From contig MEZX01000003.1 of the NCBI GenBank assembly GCA_001774395.1, positions 75,361-106,868 of the forward strand: DNA of 31,508 bases, written 5' to 3'. This DNA comes from Candidatus Berkelbacteria bacterium RIFCSPLOWO2_01_FULL_50_28 (lineage in GTDB: Bacteria > Patescibacteria > UBA1384 > 2-12-FULL-50-11). The notes below the pieces were generated by a model that had not been told where the DNA came from, did not search any database, and saw only the letters and a list, made by a program, of their open reading frames with translations. This document shows, in pieces, positions 14,100 to 21,276 of this stretch; position 1 is the first letter of the stretch; the number at the start of each line of letters is the position of its first letter. A program made the position numbers and the translations under genes.

Positions 14100-15338
14100 C
14101 TAAGCACGCAGGGTAGGCAAACTATCGAAAACTACTAGTTGGAGCAAGATTCTTTGGCTCCTCGGCTTTTTAGCCGTTTTCAGCTCAACCTTATTGGCGT
14201 GGCCAGACTTTTCTATCAAGCTCTTTAGTCGTCTTATCTCTCTGCGTGAGTCAGCACACCCCGCTTTGGCCTTCAAATCCTTGTATGTCATTGGTTCGCC
14301 CCACTGTTTTTCACAATCACCAACTATTTCTAATCTGCTGGGGAATAAGGTATTCAAAATCTTCCAAGTATTTGTCGCATCTTTACTTGGTTCGCCTGAA
14401 GAACGCCAATTTTGGTTTGCGACGACTATCACTTGCCTGTCGTATTCCAGGCCTTCTTTCCCTAGTCTGTATTTGGAAATAAAATCCGCAGCCACTTCGT
14501 TCTTTGCTTTTGTGCTAGCGGGCAACAAGGGTGTTTTTAACTTTCCGAGCTGTTGTTCCAGACCACCTATCTTCGCTTCAAAATATGTTCTTATTCCTTC
14601 AACCTCTGCCCGAACAATTGCCCTTACCTCCGAATGTGCATACTTCTTCTCAGTTACAAGCGATAACTCCCCAACAGTGATGTCAAATTGTGGTTTTAGC
14701 GGTGTGGAAAGCCAGTTAAAGGGCTTAATTGTAGTAGGAGCGAGCTGGGGAGCGGTTACTAAAGAGCCTGAGATAGTTAGTGCTGCCTGGTTAAGTTGGC
14801 TCTGCAGCCCCGTTATATAACCGCTAGAAACGGTTTCTCGAAATCGAGACACATTTTCATCAAAGACCAGCAACGACTCCCTAATTGCGTTGACTGGCCT
14901 ATCCATTGACGTTATTTGTGAGAATGTTTTTTGGGTGTTCTCAAAGACGCTGTCTGATATTACTTTTAAGGGCAGGGTAGTAGCTGCGTTTAACGTATCC
15001 CTCAACCCGGTAACGAACCTGTTTGAAGCCTGTAATGTGGGCAGCACCGTACCCACAATCTGTTGATGGTTTTCTCTAAGTGTTTCAAAAGTCAGACGGG
15101 CGGAGTTTAACGCGTCTAAATTGACTATGGGCTGATTGGTCGGAATCGTTATGGTAATTGGGTCGGTTGGTAGCCTGATAGCGTCGCTAGATGCTAAGGT
15201 TAGCTCGTTTGCGGGTTTGAGCGTGACAAGCTGACTGACATCGGCGACCGGAAGTGTCACAAAGTTGTCGGGCACTTTAAGTTCGCCCTTTTGCTTTTTC
15301 CGACTTTTCTTGCCTTTGTCAGGATTATTTTTCTTCAT
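14100..15338 (-). CDS. Unknown 412-aa element-borne protein
   Basis: Not recognised. Very basic N-terminus (NPDKGKKSRKKQKGE), then a long, Thr/Leu-rich, mostly helical region (about 60-230) without TM segments, a predicted coiled coil (about 240-275, EVRAIVRAEVEGIRTYFEAKIGGLEQQL), a conserved-looking block YDRQVIVVANQNWRSSGEPS (about 300-320) and a C-terminal segment that could be a small winged helix (YKDLKAKAGCADSRREIRRLKSLI). The position, divergent from the methyltransferase-nuclease operon, suggests an accessory or anti-defence/defence role, but that is only context. The leader contains GGGG-TAAT-CCCC followed by TTATTTTT. Confidence 0.6.
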   Translation of the reverse strand: MKKNNPDKGKKSRKKQKGELKVPDNFVTLPVADVSQLVTLKPANELTLASSDAIRLPTDPITITIPTNQPIVNLDALNSARLTFETLRENHQQIVGTVLPTLQASNRFVTGLRDTLNAATTLPLKVISDSVFENTQKTFSQITSMDRPVNAIRESLLVFDENVSRFRETVSSGYITGLQSQLNQAALTISGSLVTAPQLAPTTIKPFNWLSTPLKPQFDITVGELSLVTEKKYAHSEVRAIVRAEVEGIRTYFEAKIGGLEQQLGKLKTPLLPASTKAKNEVAADFISKYRLGKEGLEYDRQVIVVANQNWRSSGEPSKDATNTWKILNTLFPSRLEIVGDCEKQWGEPMTYKDLKAKAGCADSRREIRRLKSLIEKSGHANKVELKTAKKPRSQRILLQLVVFDSLPTLRA

Positions 15339-15348
15339 TACTTTTTTC

Positions 15349-15372
15349 TAAAAATAAGGGGATTACCCCCCT
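15349..15372 (-). terminator. Terminator-like hairpin in the leader of the unknown protein
   Basis: On the minus strand, GGGG and CCCC arms around TAAT are followed by TTATTTTTAG, 11 nt or more before the ATG at 15338. The -10-like TAGACT (15379-15374) lies just upstream. This could be an attenuator for the gene or a barrier against transcription from the right. Confidence 0.45.
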
Positions 15373-15478
15373 GAGTCTAACTTAGCAGATTGCCCCGTTG
15401 GTGAGTAGTAGTGATATTGTTTGATAACCTACTTTCTGTTAATTTTACAGAAGCAACTTAGAAAATTTGTTGACCTAA

Positions 15479-15649
15479 CCCCGGCAAGTTTCTGTCGGAT
15501 ATGGTCTTAAATCCTCAGCAATAGAGATGGTCTTCTGACCAGCACTCGTTGCTGAGGTGTATGTCCGAAAGGATATACGGCATTTCCGAAAGGAAGTGTC
15601 GCTGGCGGGAGACCTTTTGTGTTGACCCGCCAGCAAAAACCTCAGCAAC
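15479..15649 (+). ncRNA. Structured 5' leader of the DNA methyltransferase (possible RNA switch)
   Basis: Ordered hairpins: CCGGC/GTCGG (15481-15498); TGGTC-TTCT-GACCA (15528-15541); hairpin A, 8 bp with a GAAA loop (15559-15578); hairpin B, 9 bp with a GAAA loop (15579-15600); hairpin C, a perfect 9 bp (15601-15609 with 15626-15634). TTGCTGAGG (15549-15557) can pair perfectly with CCTCAGCAA at 15513-15521 or with the second CCTCAGCAA at 15640-15648 (10 bp including G15548-C15649). The second pairing closes A, B and C into a four-way junction with no unpaired bases between A, B and C, 4 nt before the ATG at 15654. The GNRA loops exist only on this strand. No known Rfam class is recognised. 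Confidence 0.6.
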
Positions 15650-15653
15650 AAAA

Positions 15654-16694
15654 ATGAAACAGTCTATTTTTAGTAATGAAAAAAGTAACAAACCTAGCTC
15701 CAAAGGCAAGGGTGAGTTGCCAACGGCTGTTTCCTTGTTTGCTGGCTCCGGTGGTATGGACGTTGGTTTTAGTAAAGAGGGCTTCGATGTCGTATGGGCA
15801 AACGATATTGACCATTGGGCGTGTGAGACCTATAAGCTCAACTTCGGTAATCACATTGTCGAAGCTGACATTGCTGACGTTGACATAAAAACGATACCTA
15901 AGGTCGATATTATCTTGGGCGGTTTTCCGTGCCAAGACTTCTCGATGATTTGGAAGCGTGGCGGTATCAATACTGAAAGGGGCAATCTTTATCGTTATTT
16001 CGTCAAAATTATTGAAGCCAAACAACCAAAAATGTTTGTGGCCGAGAATGTTAAGGGATTACTAACTGCCAACGGCGGAAAGGCCGTTAAACAGATAGTC
16101 GATGACTTTACCAAGACAGGTTACAACGTCCAGCTCAACAAAGTTAATTTTGCTGATTATGGCACGCCCCAGCTTCGCGAGCGGGTTTTGATTATTGGCA
16201 CGCGGAAGGACTTGGGCAAGGAGTTTGTAATGCCATCTAAAACCCACACCCCGGATACATATATCACTGCCGGACAAGCTCTAAAAGGCGTTGAGAGTGT
16301 TCCGTATAACAACGAACACCAAAATATAATGCCGAAGACCCGAGAATTACTGAAACTCATACCGCCTGGCGGAAACTTTACCGACGTACCCAAAGACTCG
16401 CCCTATTATGTCAGGGGTATGATTAGTCACGTTTACCGACGTCTACACCCCGACAAGCCCTCTAAAACGATTATTGCTGGGGGAGGTGGGGGTACTTGGG
16501 GTTATCACTATAAAGAGTTGAGACCGCTAACTAACCGCGAGCGAGCCAGGTTGTTCGGTTACCCTGATGATTTTATGTTTGTTGGCTCAATAACCGAAGT
16601 ACGAAGGCAGATTGGAAACTCGGTTGCTCCGATAGGAATTCAGCCGATAGCAAGGGCAATAAAAGCATATTTGAGGAGTGTTAATGTTCGGTAA
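15654..16694 (+). CDS. C5 cytosine DNA methyltransferase
   Basis: 346 aa. Motif I VSLFAGSGGMDVGF, motif IV GGFPCQDFS (catalytic Cys in PCQ), motif VI AENVKGL, motif VIII PQLRERV, motifs IX-X ending RRQIGNSVAP. Transfers methyl from SAM to cytosine C5 in a specific DNA site; the target is not readable from sequence. ATG 15654 is preferred because the N-terminal homology begins soon after it; the upstream in-frame codons (to TTG 15549) coincide with the hairpin structure. First gene of a three-gene operon: overlaps the endonuclease ORF by 11 bp. No separate controller gene is present, so the structured leader may be the control element. Confidence 0.93.
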   Translation: MKQSIFSNEKSNKPSSKGKGELPTAVSLFAGSGGMDVGFSKEGFDVVWANDIDHWACETYKLNFGNHIVEADIADVDIKTIPKVDIILGGFPCQDFSMIWKRGGINTERGNLYRYFVKIIEAKQPKMFVAENVKGLLTANGGKAVKQIVDDFTKTGYNVQLNKVNFADYGTPQLRERVLIIGTRKDLGKEFVMPSKTHTPDTYITAGQALKGVESVPYNNEHQNIMPKTRELLKLIPPGGNFTDVPKDSPYYVRGMISHVYRRLHPDKPSKTIIAGGGGGTWGYHYKELRPLTNRERARLFGYPDDFMFVGSITEVRRQIGNSVAPIGIQPIARAIKAYLRSVNVR

Positions 16695-17703
16695 TACTCA
16701 GGAGTTCGGTGGTGACCTTCTTGCCACAGTCCACGAGGAGTTCGGCAAAGCTCGAAGTGCCACAATTGCGTCCGGCTACGTCTCGCACGATATTATCAAC
16801 GAGTTTGAGCCTGACTTTGTTAGGTTAGCCGAAGAACAAGAAGGATTCAGGCTCCTAATCGGAATGGCTTTTTACGAGGGTCTGTCACAGAAAATGCTGA
16901 CCAAACTTGAAACCGTCCATCATCAACTTAGCGACGTGTCAGGGGGCAAATCCGGTGTTTACGTGGCCTATAATCGACGTTTTCACGGTAAAATTTACTC
17001 TTTTCAGAATGGCGGCGGCAATCACGTCTACTTAGGGTCGTCAAACTTTTCCCGTAGTGGCTTGCAAGGCAACTTAGAGTGTACCGCCCAAGTTCTTGAC
17101 CATAAAACCCAGTCAGACGTTGAGAGCTATTTGGATTTTCTTTTTAATCGTGAGCGAGCGGTTGAAATCATCAAGGCTGACATTACTGTACCAGGTTCAA
17201 AGGAGTACAAACGCCGATTATCCCTAACCACACTCGACGACCTTCAAAAGTATGACCCGACAACAATAAACCCGTCACTTTTCCCTCACTTCGAACTTCC
17301 ACTCAGTCGGATTGTTGAACACGAAAAGTCGAATCTAAATGTCTACTTCGGCAAAGGTCGCTGGGCAAGAAGCTCTGGTAAGGTAACACCCCGTCCGTGG
17401 TACGAAGCCGAGCTAATCGCCGTTCGCGAAATTAACTCGCACCCACTCTACCCGCACGGCAATTTTCTTGCCTACACTGACGACGGCTACATAATCCCAA
17501 TGAGTACCCAGGGCGATTACCACAAAAACATCCGTTCTAAGGGTAGTTTAAGCATCTTCGGCCAGTGGATTAAGGGAAAACTTCAACGAACAAATGCCCT
17601 AATTCCACTAACGCCGGTAACCCAAGACACGCTAGATATTTACGGCAACGATACACTCAAGTTTTACAAGATGGCCGAAGGAAAATACTACTTGGAGTTT
17701 TAA
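16684..17703 (+). CDS. NgoFVII/PLD-type restriction endonuclease
   Basis: 339 aa. N-terminal phospholipase-D-like nuclease domain (about 10-160): RRFHGKIYSF, then HVYLGSSNFSRSGL, the HxK...N motif of PLD nucleases, followed by ECTAQV. The C-terminal half (about 200-339) is the DNA-recognition-like region of the NgoFVII family (PF09565-like). ATG 16684 is chosen because GAGG sits 7 nt upstream; the GTG at 16678 is inside the SD spacing. Cleaves DNA lacking the partner methylation, by family. Coupled to the methyltransferase by overlap and to the next nuclease by TAATG. Confidence 0.8.
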   Translation: MFGNTQEFGGDLLATVHEEFGKARSATIASGYVSHDIINEFEPDFVRLAEEQEGFRLLIGMAFYEGLSQKMLTKLETVHHQLSDVSGGKSGVYVAYNRRFHGKIYSFQNGGGNHVYLGSSNFSRSGLQGNLECTAQVLDHKTQSDVESYLDFLFNRERAVEIIKADITVPGSKEYKRRLSLTTLDDLQKYDPTTINPSLFPHFELPLSRIVEHEKSNLNVYFGKGRWARSSGKVTPRPWYEAELIAVREINSHPLYPHGNFLAYTDDGYIIPMSTQGDYHKNIRSKGSLSIFGQWIKGKLQRTNALIPLTPVTQDTLDIYGNDTLKFYKMAEGKYYLEF

Positions 17704-18458
17704 TGTCAGATTATTACAACCCCCAAAGGGTCAAGAACCTTTACAGCCCTGGTGCTGACAAGCCATTTCGTTTGAGCCGGTCGAAAATTGATTTATTTAT
17801 CGACTGTTGCCGGTGTTTTTACTTGGACAGGCGTTTGGGTATTGGCCGACCGCCCGGTTATCCTTTCAGCCTTAATTCGGCCGTAGATGTCCTGTTAAAG
17901 AAGGAGTTTGACCTACACCGCACAAATGGCACAAAACACTGGCTTGTGGACAAAAACGGCCTAGACGCGGTGCCATTCCAGCACGAACTGATAGACGAAT
18001 GGCGAGACTCGTTACACAAAGGCATTACCTACGTCGACCAGACAACTAACTTTTTAATTACGGGCGGAGTTGATGATGTGTGGGTTCGGCCGGACGGCGA
18101 ACTGATAGTCGTTGACTACAAAGCCACGTCCAAGGCCGGGGAAGTCAGCTTAGACGCTGACTGGCAAGACGGCTATAAGCGACAGATGGAAGTATATCAG
18201 TGGCTATTTCGTAAAAACGGCTTCCGCGTGTCAGATATGGGCTATTTTGTCTATTGCAACGGTAAGACTGACCCCGACACCTTTGCTGGCAAGCTAGAGT
18301 TCGATATTAAGCTACTGCCCTATACTGGCAAGACCGACTGGATTGAGCCAACTCTGATTAAAGCCAAGGAGTGTCTTGATTCAGACGAGCTACCAGAGGC
18401 TTCGGAAAATTGTGATTTCTGTGCGTACTACACCGCTCGAGCAGGTAGGGATAATTAG
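17703..18458 (+). CDS. Cas4-like PD-(D/E)XK nuclease with Cys cluster
   Basis: 251 aa. LSRSKIDLFIDCCRCFYLDRRLG at the N-terminus resembles the Cas4/AddB-type cysteine entry. The catalytic core is GGVDDVWVRPDGELIVVDYKAT (motif II Asp, motif III D-x-K) followed by QMEVYQWL (QxxxY motif). Two more cysteines, CDFC, lie near the C-terminus, so a 4Fe-4S cluster is plausible. Homologues act as 5'-3' single-strand exonucleases in Cas4, RecB-like and other systems. Its start overlaps the stop of the endonuclease gene (TAATG), so it belongs to this unit, which is unusual for a type II R-M locus. No cas genes or CRISPR array are present. Confidence 0.85.
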   Translation: MSDYYNPQRVKNLYSPGADKPFRLSRSKIDLFIDCCRCFYLDRRLGIGRPPGYPFSLNSAVDVLLKKEFDLHRTNGTKHWLVDKNGLDAVPFQHELIDEWRDSLHKGITYVDQTTNFLITGGVDDVWVRPDGELIVVDYKATSKAGEVSLDADWQDGYKRQMEVYQWLFRKNGFRVSDMGYFVYCNGKTDPDTFAGKLEFDIKLLPYTGKTDWIEPTLIKAKECLDSDELPEASENCDFCAYYTARAGRDN

Positions 18459-18512
18459 GGTTTTCAGAACTGTTGCTAACAACCCCAAAAAACTTTGTGC
18501 TATATTGAAGTT

Positions 18513-18590
18513 GCCCGGGGGCCTGCGTAAGCAGTGTCTCCTGCGCTCAGAGGAAGGCGGGGTATTTCGCAAGAAGTATCAAGCCTTTTT
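18513..18590 (+). ncRNA. Candidate small RNA / terminator region between converging genes
   Basis: TATATT at 18501-18506 is a plausible -10. Downstream are CTGC-GTAA-GCAG (18523-18534), a possible CCCG/CGGG closing stem (18514-18517 with 18558-18561), and GGTATTTC-GCAA-GAAGTATC (18561-18580), then AAGCC and TTTTT. Two GNRA-capped hairpins in 78 nt suggest RNA; the 5-nt gap before the T-run weakens a terminator reading. Could simply be the operon's terminator. Confidence 0.35.
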
Positions 18591-18595
18591 CTACG

Positions 18596-19396
18596 TTATG
18601 GCTGTCTTCGTGGCGTAGGTACCGGGACGACGCCTGGTAGCGTTGTTTGGGTTACGTGGCAGGCTGCTGCAACCCCTAGCCGTTCCAAGATTTTTGTTTC
18701 AATAACAAACTCAGCCAAGTCAGTATTAGCCCGACGGTCATAGTAGTGCAAAAGCGAATAGGCAACTTGGTCGACGGCTTGGAGAAAGTAAGAGTGTCGT
18801 CCAATTTTAAAAAGCGGGTCTTCAAGTAAGTGCTTAATTGGCCGATTCTGGCTATTGATAACGTTCATTACTTGGAGCTTCCTAGTCTGCCTAATTATCG
18901 CTAAGTCCTCGGCTCCATCGTGGATTATCATAAAGTCTTCGTGAATTGTTTGATTAAGTCGGTTTAGCAAGTTTTCGTAGGCTTTTTCCCGGCAAGTTGC
19001 AGGAGAAATTGAGGCAACCAAAGAACCTTTATCTACAGCTACTGCGATAATCTGGAAAGAACCCCACTGACCGTACTCGTGAAGCATCGTTTTGAGTAGC
19101 GTTACTCGTTTTTGCCTTAGAAAACCGCTTCGGCTGATATGAGCCCACTTCTGCTGTCCGGCAACCAACTCCGTTGCGTGCAAGCATTCAGAAAGTGGTA
19201 TGCCGTACACGTCTTTAATGTTTTGACGCAGTTTTTTGAACCGCTGAAAGTTGGCTCGCCATTCATTGCTGTCCATAATCAAAGCAGTGAGAATGAAGTG
19301 TGAGGTTGAACGGACACCAGGAGAAACCCAGGTTGTTCCAGGTCGATAACTGCTATCGTTAAAACTTCCGGACTCATCCACATACACCAATTTCAT
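18596..19396 (-). CDS. DUF3800 protein
   Basis: 266 aa. Starts MKLVYVDESGSF, the DUF3800 hallmark (acidic DES), with further conserved points ECLHATEL, KGSLVASISPA, IIHDGAEDL and LQAVDQVAYSLLHYY. DUF3800 is an RNase H-like fold often found in mobile elements and defence islands; no activity is firmly established. TAAGAT lies 6 nt before the ATG, so the mRNA would be leaderless. Converges on the Cas4-like gene. Confidence 0.85.
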   Translation of the reverse strand: MKLVYVDESGSFNDSSYRPGTTWVSPGVRSTSHFILTALIMDSNEWRANFQRFKKLRQNIKDVYGIPLSECLHATELVAGQQKWAHISRSGFLRQKRVTLLKTMLHEYGQWGSFQIIAVAVDKGSLVASISPATCREKAYENLLNRLNQTIHEDFMIIHDGAEDLAIIRQTRKLQVMNVINSQNRPIKHLLEDPLFKIGRHSYFLQAVDQVAYSLLHYYDRRANTDLAEFVIETKILERLGVAAACHVTQTTLPGVVPVPTPRRQP

Positions 19397-19521
19397 TCCC
19401 GTATCTTACCAACCAACGCTGCCAGGAGCTAATCTGGGAGCAATAAGCTCTAACTCCTGTTTTAGTGTTAAGATTGCGTCATAGTATTTAGTTCGAAATG
19501 CATCAACTAAGGGGAGCCAGC

Positions 19522-19814
19522 TTTCGCCAAGGCTTCAGCGTGGCAAGCCAACAAACAAGATGTATCACTGTTATATACTGTTGAGCTCAAAATCACATAT
19601 TTTCTATTATGGTTCGACACAGGAATTAGAAAAAAGGATTGAACTCCATAGCTCCGGTCTCGTCCAGTCAACAAAACCTCACCGCCCGTGGAAGCTAGTG
19701 TGGTATGGTTCATTCAGCACAATGAAAGAAGCGAGTGATTTTGAGCAATATTTGAAAAGTGGTTCCGGTAGAGCATTCGCTTACAAAAGATTAATTTCTG
19801 ATGCCTTGGCGAAA
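19522..19814. repeat. 12-bp inverted repeat around the GIY-YIG gene
   Basis: TTTCGCCAAGGC (19522-19533) and GCCTTGGCGAAA (19803-19814) are perfect inverted copies. The first lies 27 bp before the start codon, the second inside the coding region just after the GIY-YIG domain. Confidence 0.6.
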
Positions 19815-19865
19815 GATGTCAATGGCGGTCGTTCCGGTCTGCCGAAGCTCTCGGAGCGTAGGTGA
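19560..19865 (+). CDS. GIY-YIG nuclease family protein
   Basis: 101 aa. HCYILLSSKSHIFYYGSTQELEKRIELHSSG is the GIY-YIG core (here YIL and YYG), with Arg in EKRI and Glu in FEQYLKSGSG. The domain ends near RLIS; the last 22 residues (DALAKDVNGG ... SERR) look like an added tail, in part encoded by the right inverted repeat. The stop codon abuts the right attachment repeat. Single-domain UPF0213/YhbQ-like members are common in Patescibacteria and their role is unclear. No good SD is seen. Confidence 0.8.
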   Translation: MYHCYILLSSKSHIFYYGSTQELEKRIELHSSGLVQSTKPHRPWKLVWYGSFSTMKEASDFEQYLKSGSGRAFAYKRLISDALAKDVNGGRSGLPKLSERR

Positions 19866-19878
19866 CCACCCCCAGAGC
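19866..19878 (+). repeat. Right attachment repeat (attR core)
   Basis: CCACCCCCAGAGC, identical to 10551-10563. Followed by AA and then the ATG of the HNH gene. Confidence 0.75.
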
Positions 19879-19880
19879 AA

Positions 19881-20444
19881 ATGGCTTTTTCAGAGTCCGC
19901 AAAGTTAAGCATTCGTCGAAAGGCCGCTTTTAGATGTTCTTTGTGCCATGACTTAGGCGTAGATATACACCATATTATTCCCCAAGCAGAAAACGGGCCG
20001 GACTCCGAAGAAAATGCTGCGCCGCTTTGTCAAAATTGCCATGATCAGTATGGAGCAAACCCGCAAAAGAGAAAATTTATTCGAGAGTGTAGAGATTTTT
20101 GGTTTGATGTTGTTATGGTAAAGTTTCCAACCAACTCAACCGAAAAAGAACAATTAGGAACTATCAATGAGTTGATCCTCACTGTGCAGAAAGAACAGGG
20201 AAGCCAAACCGGGAAGATCGAAGAACTAAAGCAACAACTCGAGAGATTTGTCCATGCCGCAGGAGAGAAAGTAAACACAAATGAAAGTACGGCTACGGTT
20301 GGTAGTATAGCTACTCAATATATTACAGCCACCCGCTTATCTGATCGGGTACACGCAAACTTTCACTGCAAAAAATGCGGGACGATGATTGGGTTACTTG
20401 TTGGGAGCAATAGCTGCCCCAATTGTGGGGAATCAATTTCTTAG
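19881..20444 (+). CDS. HNH endonuclease-domain protein with zinc ribbon
   Basis: 187 aa. CSLC (Cys19, Cys22), HHIIP (His30, His31), the conserved Asn45 in ENAAPLC and CQNCH (Cys50, Cys53) make a standard zinc-stabilised HNH motif. A helical linker (about 90-130) leads to a second zinc ribbon (CKKCG ... CPNCG, about 165-185). Probably a DNA endonuclease. Its ATG lies 3 nt after what would be the tRNA-Asn discriminator base in the uninserted chromosome, the same spacing style as tRNA-Ile/ddl. The island now separates it from that promoter. The stop TAG forms the first bases of the next promoter repeat. Confidence 0.85.
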   Translation: MAFSESAKLSIRRKAAFRCSLCHDLGVDIHHIIPQAENGPDSEENAAPLCQNCHDQYGANPQKRKFIRECRDFWFDVVMVKFPTNSTEKEQLGTINELILTVQKEQGSQTGKIEELKQQLERFVHAAGEKVNTNESTATVGSIATQYITATRLSDRVHANFHCKKCGTMIGLLVGSNSCPNCGESIS

Positions 20445-20480
20445 CTCGACATTTCCAGTTTCGGGAGTAGAATTTGAGAA
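20443..20480 (+). repeat. Promoter repeat copy 1
   Basis: AGCTCGACA start, -35-like TCGACA (20446-20451), 16 bp, TAGAAT (20468-20473), 7 nt to ATG. Uninterrupted. Confidence 0.8.
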
Positions 20481-21206
20481 ATGAGTAAATTGCTTGCACG
20501 TCAGTTTTCAGACGCAGAAGCTAAAGACTGGAGACAGTCAATCTTTGACATTTATGCTCGAATGAAGAGAAAGGCAGACAAGCCGTACGAGGTGAACTAC
20601 GGCGGTCTTGATCTCACCGTCTTTCCTAGCGTATATGCCCCTGAGTTTTTTGATGACAGCCTCTGGTACGCCAAAGAGCTAACGAAGATAGTGGGCGATA
20701 AGTCATTGCTCGAAATTGGAACGGGGACTGGCGTTATTGCGATTATCTGTGCGCTGCGGGGAGGAGCAAAAGTTACTGCCACCGATATTAACCCCGCCGC
20801 CGTTCACAACGCTACGATAAATGCAGGTCGCTATAAGCTCCCAATTGTCGTGAAGCAAGGGAATGTGTACTCGCCTCTCACTTCAGACGAAAAGTTTGAC
20901 TATATTTTTTGGGCTCACCCGTTCAATGACTGGGACATAAAAGTAAACGACTCGCTGCTTCTTACTGGCATTGACCCTCGTTACGAAAGCTTGAAAAAGT
21001 ATATTACAGAAGCGCGAGAACACTTACGAGCAGGCGGGAAGCTACTACTGGGAACTGGAGACACAGCCAATCTTGAACATATTGATACCATTGCAAAAAA
21101 GAATGGCTATACGCTGAATCTACTGAGAGAGTCAGACCGTCCACTGGAGGTAGACGGAGAGAAGTACATCAAAGATATAATCTACGAATTTACCGAGCAA
21201 CCATAA
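20481..21206 (+). CDS. Class I SAM methyltransferase (PrmC/HemK-like fold)
   Basis: 241 aa. SAM motif I LLEIGTGTGVIAI (about 75-87), motif II VTATDIN, then FDYIFWAHPFND where N6/Gln methyltransferases have NPPY; the altered motif makes the substrate uncertain. N-terminal about 60 residues are family-specific (GGLDLTVFPSVYAPEFFDDSLWYAKEL is close to the PrmC-type lead-in). Leaderless from promoter repeat copy 1. Confidence 0.8.
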   Translation: MSKLLARQFSDAEAKDWRQSIFDIYARMKRKADKPYEVNYGGLDLTVFPSVYAPEFFDDSLWYAKELTKIVGDKSLLEIGTGTGVIAIICALRGGAKVTATDINPAAVHNATINAGRYKLPIVVKQGNVYSPLTSDEKFDYIFWAHPFNDWDIKVNDSLLLTGIDPRYESLKKYITEAREHLRAGGKLLLGTGDTANLEHIDTIAKKNGYTLNLLRESDRPLEVDGEKYIKDIIYEFTEQP

Positions 21207-21238
21207 ATAACTAGTTAGTTCCAGCCCTCGCTATTCGG

Positions 21239-21276
21239 AGCTCGACATTTCCAGGTTCGGGAGTACAATTTAGAAA
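21239..21276 (+). repeat. Promoter repeat copy 2
   Basis: TCGACA (21242-21247), 16 bp, TACAAT (21264-21269), 7 nt to ATG 21277. Closest to the consensus of the family. Confidence 0.85.

Larger units (their letters stand above)
10551..19865. mobile_element. Integrated element of about 9.3 kb in tRNA-Asn
   Basis: Bounded by the 13-bp direct repeat CCACCCCCAGAGC at 10551-10563 (tRNA 3' end, left junction) and 19866-19878 (right junction). Contents fit an integrative plasmid or phage-like element: a large serine recombinase beside the left junction, an Xis-like HTH, a gene II/X-type Rep, small accessory ORFs, a restriction-modification-like module with a Cas4-like nuclease, DUF3800 and GIY-YIG. 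No capsid, portal, terminase or conjugation genes are visible, so it is probably not a complete tailed phage or ICE. Confidence 0.8.

Noticed and set aside
15513..15648. CCTCAGC as the methyltransferase's recognition site (as for BbvCI)
   Set aside because: The repeats are better explained by RNA pairing; an asymmetric site would usually need two methyltransferases, and only one is present.
15549..15653. 35-residue N-terminal extension of the DNA methyltransferase from TTG 15549
   Set aside because: It coincides with the hairpin region, has no SD and adds nothing recognisable; ATG 15654 fits the family.
17703..18458. CRISPR-Cas locus
   Set aside because: Only a Cas4-like nuclease is present; no Cas1, effector or spaced repeat array is seen in the window.
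18534..18743. 69-aa + strand ORF
   Set aside because: Overlaps the RNA-like hairpins and runs antisense into DUF3800.
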